Assembly (NCBI RefSeq): GCF_964204645.1
Contig: NC_134035.1
Location: 1,938,001-2,002,000 of the forward strand
Direction of reading: 5' to 3'
From: Tubulanus polymorphus
Lineage: Eukaryota > Nemertea > Palaeonemertea > Tubulaniformes > Tubulanidae
Length of the DNA stretch: 64,000 nucleotides
This document shows positions 35,745-46,183 of the stretch, one piece after another. The translations under genes and the position numbers were made by a program. A model generated the notes under the pieces. It worked only from the letters and a program-made list of their open reading frames with translations, ran no database searches and had not been told where the DNA came from. The first letter of the stretch is position 1, and the number at the start of each line of letters is the position of its first letter.

Positions 35745-36405
35745 TTTAGTAGGAAATTCCAAAGTTAGCTCGCTACCTACTATAAAAATCTGACAAGACT
35801 TTTCAAGCGACAAATTTAAATATAAGAGCTAGTAGTTCTAACGAAGGGTTCAGGCAAAACCCCGTGTCATTTCTAAAAACATTTAACCGGTAATTAGAGA
35901 GAACTTGTGTAGCTTACATGTAGAAGAGATGTTATATTTACGTTCAAGCCAAATGAAATCATTTGATACCAGACACGACTAAGTTGTTTCTGAAACAGAT
36001 AAATATAGCTATGTGGTCAGTATTGGTCAAGATTTGGTCAGTTGGAATAGTGTTGTTAGATGAAAGCCCACACAATATCTAATTATTAGACACCAAACAC
36101 GACTGCGTTGCTTCTAAAATAGACAAATTACTTAAAGTATTAGTCGGTATTGGTAATAAAATAGGTCAGCTAAATAGTTGTTAGATCATAGCACGCGCCA
36201 TATTTAGTCGCTCGACGCCCAAACACGATTTTATGGCTTTACTATAAAACATATAAATTACTTATGGGGGGTTATGGTTAGCACTGATAACTGGTCAGTA
36301 CTGGTCAAGTATTGGTCAGTTAAACAATTTTTAGATTAATGCCCTCATCATTTCTAGTTATTTGACACCAAACAACTTAATTGTTTGCAAAACAAATAAT
36401 TTACT
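35745..36405 (+). repeat. Duplicated block, copy 1, with ~125-bp degenerate tandem repeat
   Basis: Nearly identical to 37,316-37,927 from TTTAGTAGGAAATTCC to AAATAATTTACT. From about 35,965 it is built of degenerate units of 110-145 bases, each with ACACCAAACACGACT, an AAATTACTTA-type stretch and GGTCAGTATTGGTCA. Further decayed units continue to about 36,600. It is non-coding. Confidence 0.85.
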
Positions 36406-37315
36406 ATATATGGTACTGGTCATGCAGTGGTCAGTTAATAGACCATGGTCCGAGCCACGAGTTATTTGATACCAAACATGATTGGATTGTGTCGTTTCGA
36501 AAATTTATCTGTTGGGCAATTTGTGGTCAGCCCTGGTTCGTTAGGTTCTTATTTTGCGGGCATTTTATCTCGAAGCACCGAATGACTGAATTACTAATTA
36601 ATTCAACAGATCATTAATTGCTGAAAATGTCATGAAGATTATGTTTAACTAATAGTCCTTGTCTGAATAAAATGTCTCTAGTATGGGTGCTATGGAATCA
36701 TGTCCTTAACTGTACACCGTACTGTATCTTTGTACTGTATCTTTTTATTTTCACTATTACCGTAATTGACTATGATGTTTTCAAGTGGTCTTAAGTACCG
36801 CTAATAGCCGAAAGTCGTTGATTTATGTGAAATTTACATACAGCGCCACCCGTTGGTAGTAAAACTAACCCGAGCAATACGGGTGTTAAAGAGATACGCT
36901 AGCAAACCGGCATTCTCATAATGGCAAAAAAATGTACCGGTACGATACCGGTACAGATGTTTCACTTTTCCAGTGTTCTTAAAGTCATTCATAAAAAGAA
37001 ATTGCTTATTGACCTAGCTTCATGTTTCATGTTTCAATAATTTCTGATAAGTAGAAGCCTGGACCTGACTGGAGTCCACACGTTTTCACTGCTATTTGGC
37101 AGCACTTTTGAGAATATACAAGAAAAAACCAAATCTAGAGGAATAAAGAGAAGTGAATGACCAGGATGGGAAAACTTTAGTGTTATTCACTCTTGAATGT
37201 AGCAGTTGTCTGACCTCAGTTACTTGTAGGGTTGAGCACATAGAAACCACAGGGTTCCAGATCTGCGATGATATGAACTGTTTGATGCACCGCGATCATA
37301 ACCACTGGGATAGAC

Positions 37316-37927
37316 TTTAGTAGGAAATTCCAAAGTTAGCTCGCTACCTACTATAAAAATCTGACAAGACTTTTCAAGCGACAAATTTAAATATAAGAGC
37401 TAGTAGTACTAACGAAGGGTTCAGGCAAAACCCCGTGTCATTTCTAAAAACATTTAACCGGTAATTAGAGAGAACTTGTGTAGCTTACATGTAAAAGAGA
37501 TGTTATATTTACGTTCAAGCCAAATGAAATCATTTGATACCAGACACGACTAAGTTGTTTCTGAAACAGATAGATATAGCTATGTGGTCAGTATTGGTCA
37601 AGATTTGGTAATTATTAGACACCAAACACGACTGTGTTGCTTCTAAAATAGACAAATTACTTAAAGGTCAGTATTGGTAAAAAAATTGGTCAGTTAAATA
37701 GTTGTTAGATCATAGCCCGCGCCATATTTAGTCACTCGACGCCCAAACATGATTTTATGGCTTTACTAAACATATAAATTACTTATGGGGGGGTTATGGT
37801 TATCACTGATAACTGGTCAGTACTGGTCAAGTATTGGTCAGTTAAACAATTTTTAGATTAATGCCCACATCATTTCTAGTTATTTGACACCAATCAACTT
37901 AATTGTTTGCAAAACAAATAATTTACT
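37316..37927 (+). repeat. Duplicated block, copy 2
   Basis: Same block as 35,745-36,405, about 50 bases shorter because of a deletion between AGATTTGGT and AATTATTAGACACC. High identity through non-coding sequence implies a recent direct duplication; the insert between the copies is about 910 bases. Confidence 0.85.
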
Positions 37928-38333
37928 TGCCTCTTCCATGTTCTCCCCCATGTTCTCCCCCATGGTCCGCAGGCACTAAAGAGAGTCTCTCCCTCAGGAG
38001 GTAGCTAGCAATTCACTCATTGTTACACAAGGAAAATCAATAGAATTATCCGAAACATTAAACAGAAATTTATTCAAAAAGAACAAAATTATTACGATGA
38101 CGATTGAAAATCGATTAATTTATTAAAATCGATTACAAGTATATAAAAACAATACACCATGTAAATGTTTTAGCCGAAATATCAAGAGACTTCGTCTGGG
38201 ACTTACATGAACATTTTTACTAATAAAACATGAGCTAACAAGAGTAATTAAAGCCGGGGATGAAATCTTAATCGCAATTATTTCTAAATAAGGTTTCAAG
38301 TTATTTTTGAAAGTGTTTGGTTGGTATCGGTTC

Positions 38334-39112
38334 CAGGGACGGATCTAGGCCCAAATTCAAGGGGTAGCACTCATTCAAGAGGGCACCTGTCCGGATTTGT
38401 ATTATCACGACGAGGCGAGCACCGAAGGTACGAAGCCACCAAGGGGTTTAGAATCAGTTAAAAATTTGAAGCCCAGCTATCAGAGCATCTGAGGCATCAA
38501 AATAGCAAAAATACCCTTGTCTGAATTTTAGGCAATAACAAACCACTCTTAGTATTTATTGCAATTTGAATGTGCCCCTTTTAGAATGTGATAGTTATTA
38601 GTCATTTTTTTGAGCCAACTATTTTTTAGCCCTTTTCTGAATTTTTATGAACGTGCCCTTTTGGCAATACAATGTGCCTTTAGGATTTTTTTGGCAATTT
38701 GAACGTGCCGATAGTCACAGAGTTGTGCCCTGTCAGAGCACATCAGTACGGTAATATGATTGAACACATGCGCCCTCATTTTGGAGATTAATCGTGCCCA
38801 TAGCAGGATTTTTCAAACTATTTTTGGAGCCCTTTTCTTAATTTTTTTGCAAATGAACGTGCCCTTTTTCGCAATATATGTGCCCTTCTTGACAATATAA
38901 CGTGCCTTTTGGCAATTGATTCAATGAACCGTGCCATTTTTTGCAATATAAAGTGCCCTTTTCCGCAATAATTCAAATTCTAATTAATTTCATAGGTCCG
39001 GACGTCGGATTTTGCAGGCGCTGTATTTTCTTGAGAATCTTTTTGAAAAAGGCACTTCACAAATTCAAGGGGTCGCACGTGCCGCAGGTGCGACCCCCTG
39101 TATCCACCCCTG
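38334..39112. mobile_element. hAT-like non-autonomous element with 5-bp flanking repeat
   Basis: Left end CAGGGACGGATCTAGG and right end TGTATCCACCCCTG are inverted complements of the CAGGGGCGGATCCAGG type common in hAT-derived elements. GGTTC stands immediately on both sides (38,329-38,333 and 39,113-39,117) as a likely target-site duplication. The interior is a degenerate repeat of GTGCCCTTTTNGCAATA, and a subterminal hairpin (GGGGTCGCAC / GTGCGACCCC) lies at 39,068-39,098. No transposase is present. Confidence 0.7.
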
Positions 39113-39227
39113 GGTTCATAGCCTAGATAGTGCCGATGGCCGATACGCAGTCCGCGTTCAACGTTTCATCCGGCCCCTGGCAATCGAGGATGATGTGAGT
39201 TGTTTGGTCGTCGGGCGTCCGTAAAAT

Positions 39228-39950
39228 CTAAAAAAAATCCGATACTGATATTAAAAGATCTACGATATAATCATTTCTATTTCTATCGATAGTCGAATTG
39301 ATATTTCGATACATCAATTGAAATTGATAATGATATATCATTTCGACGGTTCGGTTATAGAATCCGTATCCGAGTGCCGCCGATTCAAACACACCACGTG
39401 GTCCGGCATCCGATAGTATCCGTTCCGTTGATTGGATCCTATTGTTTCCGTCACGGTGATTGGCTCGCCCGTTGCGCGCATTATCATTCATGCTAAATCG
39501 AGCGATGTAAGTAAACGTGTTGGTGATTTTTTTCGATTTAAATCTCTTTACATCCGTTAAATCGGATCGTTTTGCGGTAGATTTTACGGCCAATATCACA
39601 GAAGAGGTCGTTTGGACGGCGTAGAAATAGTTTTTGACGATCATCTATTGATGTAAACTGATATTTCAGACGATGTTTTAATTCGATATTCCGTCGTCTG
39701 AAATGGCGCCACTTTCCGCACCCATCCCGCTCCTCAATCCTGATCGCCGCCGATATTCTTGAGGCCGACCTTTTTGAGATCACAAATTTCTGCAGGAGAA
39801 TATCATCACAGCAGCGACTGGTTGAAAAAATGAGATGGTCGAACGAACGGCAGAAGAAAACTGAAGAAACAAAGCCCCGTCGGCGGCGATCCCTCTCCCT
39901 CCTACCTCTTCAGCCCGGTGGCCATTTTTTGTAAACTAGGCCTAAGTTTT
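39228..39950. promoter_or_regulatory. CpG-richer block with two CCAAT boxes; 138-codon minus-strand ORF
   Basis: Inverted CCAAT boxes (GATTGG) lie at 39,430 and 39,458, 28 bases apart, amid CG-rich sequence down to the GTCGGCGGCGATCC stretch near 39,880. A minus-strand frame (39,644-39,228, 138 codons, MIVKNYFYAVQTTSSVILAV...) crosses the block but has no motif I recognise. A short plus-strand frame MRWSNERQKK starts at 39,829. The block could be the promoter or leader of the micro-exon gene 2.8 kb downstream or of an unknown minus-strand gene. Confidence 0.25.
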
Positions 39951-40449
39951 TGAAGTGAAGTTTTGATTTTAGACCCGAGCTTTATACGTAGCTAAGGGTA
40001 GAAAATAAACAAAGCTTCCAGGTTGGGGTAGAGCTAGCTGAGTTCATTTTTGTCCAGTGTTAAGGGGTGTGAAATTAGTCCTAAAGATCAGAAATTATTT
40101 TGATAAGAATTATTCTGAATTGAGAGTTGCATCTGAAAATCAGCATTCGATCTCGGTTTCATCTTTGGTTTACTTTGAGTTAAAATTAGTTCATTTCAAT
40201 TTGCTTTAAACCTGAACTCTAAATCTGAGTTCAAAATTGATTGTAGTTAAAACATTGAAAATGAACTCAGTTAGCTCTAACTTACAACTGTGGAACTGGG
40301 TCCAGAACTGTAGAACTGGATCCTGATAGCTGCCTATATGAAATATACGACCCTGGGTACATTTTCCATAAACGAAATTAATCCTAAATCGATTCAATAT
40401 GCACCCGTGTTGAAGTAATTTAAAAGCGATTTTAGAGTAAGATTTTCTT

Positions 40450-41610
40450 CACGTAGGGCCTAGTCTAATTAGGTCCAGGGGTCAGTTTCACAAAAAATTT
40501 ATTGGTGAGATAAACTGAATTAAATGTAAATATTTTTAGAATCGATTTGAAAAACTTTCTTGCCAAGCTCATCTGCCAGCTGACAATTTAATCCGATAGA
40601 CACTCATAATTCATAGTATCCACTAGATGGCGAACTAGTCAAACCCTGGCTGCTCAATATTGAACGGCATGTCTTACAGTTGTTTGAATAATATACAACT
40701 CACTGAGACCTTAGATCACTATTAGCTGTGGATGATGTTGATACAAATCAACAAATAATAGGCAAAATATTATTATATTCTAGAATTATCTATTCTCATA
40801 AAATACTGAGCCATGAAATAGATTTTGGTGTCAAATTCATGTGATGAAATTGCTTCCCCGATTTTAGTTGGCCCTGGTTTTACAAGATTTTTGTATCCAT
40901 TAGTGTTGGTAAAGAATATTGTTTTCGATTAATTTCTATTTCAACTAGATTTGGCCGCACATCAGGTGGCCTAGCTCAGTCAGTTTTGGTAGTACGTAAC
41001 CTGTTATAAAGGTCTCAAATGAGATGGCACAGATAGGCGGCCAACCTTAAACTTTGATATTTAATCCATTTTACGTTGTATTGAAGATCATTTGAGTTAA
41101 AGAAGATTTAGGTTATCCCTCAATGCAGTTTAAATGGAACCGATGCTTTTAGATCAGCTGCCCATCTGTGCTTACCCTTTTGACCCGTTTCTTTAATATC
41201 AGGTATATACTACCTAAACTTACTGAGGGGCAGTCGTTTTTTAATCCATTGCACACTGTATCAAATGATTACAAAAAAGCCTTAGCAACTGAAGTTTGCT
41301 ATGTAGGCATGGAAATAAATTGTTAGAATTTAATGTTGGAATCATAGAGCCAATTTTCTTTATTTTAACTGATTTCAATGAAGACTTTTTTGCAATCCTT
41401 AAATACAGTGTAGAATGGATCAGAAAACAATGTTTTTCGTCAACTGCCAGTCCTTTCTGGTCCTAATAAGACTTCTATCAGGTATATACCACTAAAACTG
41501 ACTGAGCTAGGCCACCTGATGTGCAAGTCAAGTCGAAATAGAAAATAGCTGTACAATTTTCGAGAAACTGACTCTTTGACCCAATTAGACTTGGACCCAC
41601 TTAGATGAAG
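40450..41610. mobile_element. Nested fold-back elements
   Basis: The outer arm at 40,455-40,550 (CCTAGTCTAATTAGGTCC, GTCAGTTTCAC...TTATTGGTGAGATAAACT) is inverted at 41,560-41,605 and again at 41,860-41,920. An inner pair, CATCAGGTGGCCTAGCTCAG followed by TCAGTTTT, lies at about 40,962 and inverted at about 41,500. TAGCTCAGTCAG resembles a tRNA A box. The arrangement points to elements inserted into one another; exact borders are uncertain. Confidence 0.5.
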
Positions 41611-41619
41611 AATATCTTA

Positions 41620-41815
41620 GGGTAAAAAAAATTGATACCTTGTTTCTCCGGCCGGCCGCCTATCTACCCTATACATTACTTTTTTTTAAAATCGTGATCA
41701 ATTTTACCATAACAGACCCGGCCGCTATAGAAATGAACTGTTTATAAATTTTATCATATTTTACAAAAATGACCCGGCCGCTGTGGAGAAACAAGGTATC
41801 ATTTTTGTTTAGCCT
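41620..41815. mobile_element. MITE with TGATACCTTGTTTCTCC ends
   Basis: Left end GGTAAAAAAAATTGATACCT then TGTTTCTCC, and the inverted complement at 41,785-41,815 with few mismatches. Both ends are followed inward by GGCCG-rich sequence. About 195 bases, non-coding. Confidence 0.65.
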
Positions 41816-42094
41816 TACACTTAGAATCGATTATAAAATTTCATCATTAACTAAAGTTTATCTCGCCAATAAAATTTTCGTGAAACTGACTGTTAGACCC
41901 AATTAGACTAGGACCCACTTAGACAAAAAATATCTTACACTTAAAATCGATTTTAAATTTCTTCATTAATGCAGGTGAATTTAGTGAATGTTGAATTGAT
42001 TTACAGGGTTTTATTTTTACGTTCATGAAACGGAATGGACCAATGTCTTCATAATTTTTGCATTACATCCGTTACTTTGTGATATTTCTCTTAA

Positions 42095-42382
42095 CCCTTT
42101 CAGTGCTGACTGATCAATAGCTTATAGTGCTGGAGATAATTTTAAAATTTTGAAAAATTCTGCCATAGTTTGTTGAATAACGGGAATACCACTATAGCGC
42201 GTCTACACCGCGGCACGGTGTATCATTAGCTACTTGTATTTCGCTATGTTTGACAGGTGCTGCCATCTTTCAATAGAGATAAAAACTAATTACTTATTAC
42301 ATCAAGACACCACAGTGCGGTGTACTAGCAAAATCCATCACCGATTTATATACCACACTGTGCTGTAGACACACTGAAGGGG
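42095..42382. mobile_element. piggyBac-like MITE in a TTAA site
   Basis: TTAA (42,091-42,094) then CCCTTTCAGTGCTG; the right end CACACTGAAGGGG is followed by TTAA (42,383-42,386). CCCTTT-type ends with a TTAA duplication are the hallmark of piggyBac elements. No transposase is present. An inverted partial copy is at 63,045-63,207. Confidence 0.75.
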
Positions 42383-42386
42383 TTAA

Positions 42387-42743
42387 ACTTTTGAACACAC
42401 CTCAATTTGGTCTCGATACGACCAGAGTGAAAATGTGCAGTCTGAATAAACAGTTGTATTTACATCCACTTTACACCATATTGAAGAATTGCCAAAAAGT
42501 CTTCATTTTCTCATGTTGCAATTACAAAAGATCAGCCATTTTTGAAATTCTAAGATGTTGGGCCAGATGTTAATGTGTTGTCTCTGAAATTGTTTCTATT
42601 AAAACCCAAGGGCTACCCTCCATAGCCCTGACTGATTACAGATCTGTCATCTGGCGGATTTGTTTACAATCGATATGCCAATTTTCAAATGATGATAAGT
42701 GTCGTCGCTTAAATGTTTATGATGTCTCTATTTTGTTTTCTAG
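42387..42743. other. Repeat fragment and intron upstream of the first micro-exon
   Basis: 42,390-42,560 resembles 63,475-63,600 (GTCTGAATAAAC...CCAAAAAGTCTTC), a dispersed repeat. The sequence then runs to the acceptor TTGTTTTCTAG at 42,743. Upstream non-coding exon(s) of the micro-exon gene must exist but are not identified. Confidence 0.4.
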
Positions 42744-42747
42744 AAAT

Positions 42748-42771
42748 ATGGCTCCAAAACGAAAGCAGATA
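42748..42771 (+). CDS. Micro-exon gene, first coding exon (MAPKRKQI)
   Basis: The exon proper begins at 42,744 after TTTTCTAG; ATG at 42,748 has A at -3 and G at +4. It encodes MAPKRKQI, then donor GTAAGT at 42,772. The basic KRK right after the start fits a nuclear protein. The start is inferred: the acceptor just upstream means the transcript has at least one earlier exon, presumably 5' UTR. Confidence 0.7.
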
Positions 42772-45716
42772 GTAAGTATTCATTTTTTTTTGTTCCAATA
42801 ATATGTCTGTATCTACATTGATACCTAGTATACTTACCTGAGTAGATGTGCACTACGTCATTGATATATCGGAGCTAGATTTAAATCCCCCGCCCCCACT
42901 CCCCCTGGTGTTGGCGTTCATACCAACCCATCAAAGATACCGTCCACTACACCTCACTAACCATCCAGGATACAGATGGAATAATGAATTAAATGTGGAA
43001 TTGAACCCGGGACCGGTTATCATTTGATGTTACAATCAATATTCAAAACTGAAACATTTTCTGGGGCCGGTTCCATAGTCAGGGCTTTAGACTTAAGATC
43101 AGTCTGAGACCAACTTGGTTCTATAGCCAATCTAACAACTTAAGACGAGTCTTAAGATTTAAGACCACTTTCGGACTTAAGTCTCGATTGACGTGCAACC
43201 GCCCCCAGATGCTTATTTTTCAAATAATTCTAATGAATGTGAATGTTATTGTTCTTTTTTAACAGCCAGAAGTCCTGGAGGAAATTCCGCCGCCAGTAAG
43301 TTTAGATTTTATGATATCATTTTATATAAACCTGTTTTGTTTAACCTGGTCCTCTGAAGCCGGTTAGACTGGTATTATGTTTAACCCGTGCTCAGTTAAC
43401 TGAATTCACTTTTAATCAAGTTAACCCAGATTTATTAAAGTAAACATTGGTCTCCATAAAACTGGCGCTTAGATTCATTGATCATTTAATGAATGATTTT
43501 TATAGATATGAATGTTAATTCTCTTTTCTAGATAACAGTAGAAGCGGAAATTCATTTTGTAAGTTTTCTATTAATCTCCTCGGTGGAATATGATATCTAC
43601 CATTTTCGCTGAGAGTCATTGAAACTTCATAACTCTTTAAGCAAGTTGTAACTGATTTCGTCTTCAGTTTGTGCGCGCGCTCACTTACACATACGCTTAT
43701 ATTTGCGCATGTAGTTCATAATTATCATCAAACTCGTAGTAATAACGATAATAGTAATGATAATAATTACAATTGTCATTTTTAAAGTGCAAATATCCCG
43801 ATAAAAGGAATTATCAAACTGATTTATCGCATGGTGTTTTTGGTTTTCTCTCATTGTAACAAGTTTACTCTGATGAAATCTTTTTCCAGATATTAAACCT
43901 GTCTGGTATTCGTTTTAATCATGATCTCTGTTAAATGTGTGCTACTCAATATGAAATAACAATGCAATTAATTACTATTCTTTCATCGCGACAGTTTGCT
44001 GCTGCTGCAGCAGCAGCAGCAACGACAACAGAAGTTTGAATTTTTCTGTTTAATGGACTCTATATCGTTTGAATCAAACTGTAAAACAAACAAATACAGA
44101 AATATCAAAGTTACAGAGATCAGAGTTTTAATGCAAGAAATTAATGAATTCTCTTTTCTTTTATTGCAACAGAACAGACAAACAGCGACGAATACAGTAA
44201 GTTTGAATTTTTCTGTTTAATGGACTTTATATTGTTTAAATAAAACCCTAAAACAAACGAATACAGAAATATCAGGGTTTTTCCAAATACAGATATAAAA
44301 CTTGTCTCTTGTTTTAATTATAATATGATCTCCTGTGTTTAATGTTTGCTACTGAATATGAAATAATGCAAGAAATTCATGAATTCTCTTCTTTTTTTTT
44401 ATTGCGACAGAATTCAGCGACGATGACGACAACAACAACAGCACCAGAAGTAAGTGAGAAGTTTTCTGTATCATGGAATATCTAGTCGTGTTTATTTCTT
44501 TCTTACAGACGATGATTTGTTTGTGATTTTCATCTTATATTTCATACCGGGAACAAAGTCATGAAAATAATCCTGCTTTCAATGAAATAAATTCCCGTCA
44601 CTTAGAATTATTTTATAATCAAGTTTTTTTTTATATAATATTAGCGCACACAGTCAAATCTGGAAACATTTGCTCACGGATATATGTGCATATATTTTAT
44701 GTATCTCTTTTATTGATGTATTAATGTTTACTGTATTTAACGTGTGAACGTGAAATAACAAAACTAAAATGAATTCTCTTTTTTTCTTTCATGTCATCAG
44801 CGTAAACAAACAGCAGCAAAGGCAGTAAGTATTAATTCTTCTGTTACCTTGAAACAACCGATTCTTATGAGTTTTTCGTCAGAATTATCATCAAAGTTAC
44901 AGAATTTAATCGGAGTTCGATTCCCTTCATAACTTATCGTTTTTGACCTGAATGTGAATGTTATTGTTCTTTTCTAACAGCCAGAAGTCCTGGAGGAAAT
45001 TCCGCCGCCAGTAAGTTTAGATTTTATGATATCATTTTATGTAAACCTGTTTTGTTTAACCTGGTCCTCTGAAGCCGGTTAGACTGGTATTATGTTTAAC
45101 CCGTGCTCAGTTAACTGAATTCACTTTTAATCAAGTTAACCCAGATTTATTAAAGTAAACATTGGTCTCCATAAAACTGGCGCTTAGATTCATTGATCAT
45201 TTAATGAATGATTTTTATAGATATGAATGTTAATTCTCTTTTCTAGATAACAGTAGAAGCGGAAATTCATTTTGTAAGTTTTCTATTAATCTCCTCGGTG
45301 GAATATGATATCTACCATTTTTGCTGAGTCATTGAAACTTCATAACTCTTTAAGCAAGTTGTAACTGATTTCGTCTTCAGTTTGTGCGCGCGCTCACTTA
45401 CACATACGCTTATATTTGCGCATGTAGTTCATAATTATCATCAAACTCGTAGTAATAACGATAATAGTAATGATAATAATTACAATTGTCATTTTTAAAG
45501 TGCAAATATCCCGATAAAAGGAATTATCAAACTGATTTATCGCGTGGTGTTTTTGGTTTTCTCTCATTGTAACAAGTTTACTCTGATGAAATCTTTTTCC
45601 AGATATTAAACCTGTCTGGTATTCGTTTTAATAATGATCTCTGTTAAATGTGTGCTACTCAATATGAAATAACGCAATTAATTACTATTCTTTCATCGCG
45701 ACAGTTTGCTGCTGCT

Positions 45717-45760
<44 letters not shown>

Positions 45761-46151
45761 GACAACAGAAGTTTGAATTTTTCTGTTTAATGGACTCTAT
45801 ATCGTTTGAATCAAACTGTAAAACAAACGAATACAGAAATATCAAAGTTACAGAGATCAGAGTTTTAATGCAAGAAATTAATGAATTCTCTTTTCTTTTA
45901 TTGCAACAGAACAGACAAACAGCGACGAATACAGTAAGTTTGAATTTTTCTGTTTAATGGACTTTATATTGTTTAAATAAAACCCTAAAACAAACGAATA
46001 CAGAAATTTCAGGGTTTTTCCAAATACAGATATAAAACTTGTCTCTTGTTTTAATTATAATATGATCTCCTGTGTTTAATGTTTGCTACTGAATATGAAA
46101 TAATGCAAGAAATTCATGAATTCTCTTCTTTTTTTATTGCGACAGAATTCA

Positions 46152-46183
<32 letters not shown>

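Noticed and set aside
43266-43295. Titin/PEVK-type gene suggested by PEVLEEIPPP
   Set aside because: No Ig or FN3 domains, and the surrounding exons are nuclear-type basic and Ala/Thr-rich.
43996-44220. 74-83-codon Gln-rich frames repeated at 43,996, 45,706 and 47,463
   Set aside because: They read the GCA exon in the wrong phase (CAG) and run through an intron. They recur only because the cassette is triplicated. The phase-0 reading (Ala) fits the neighbouring exons.
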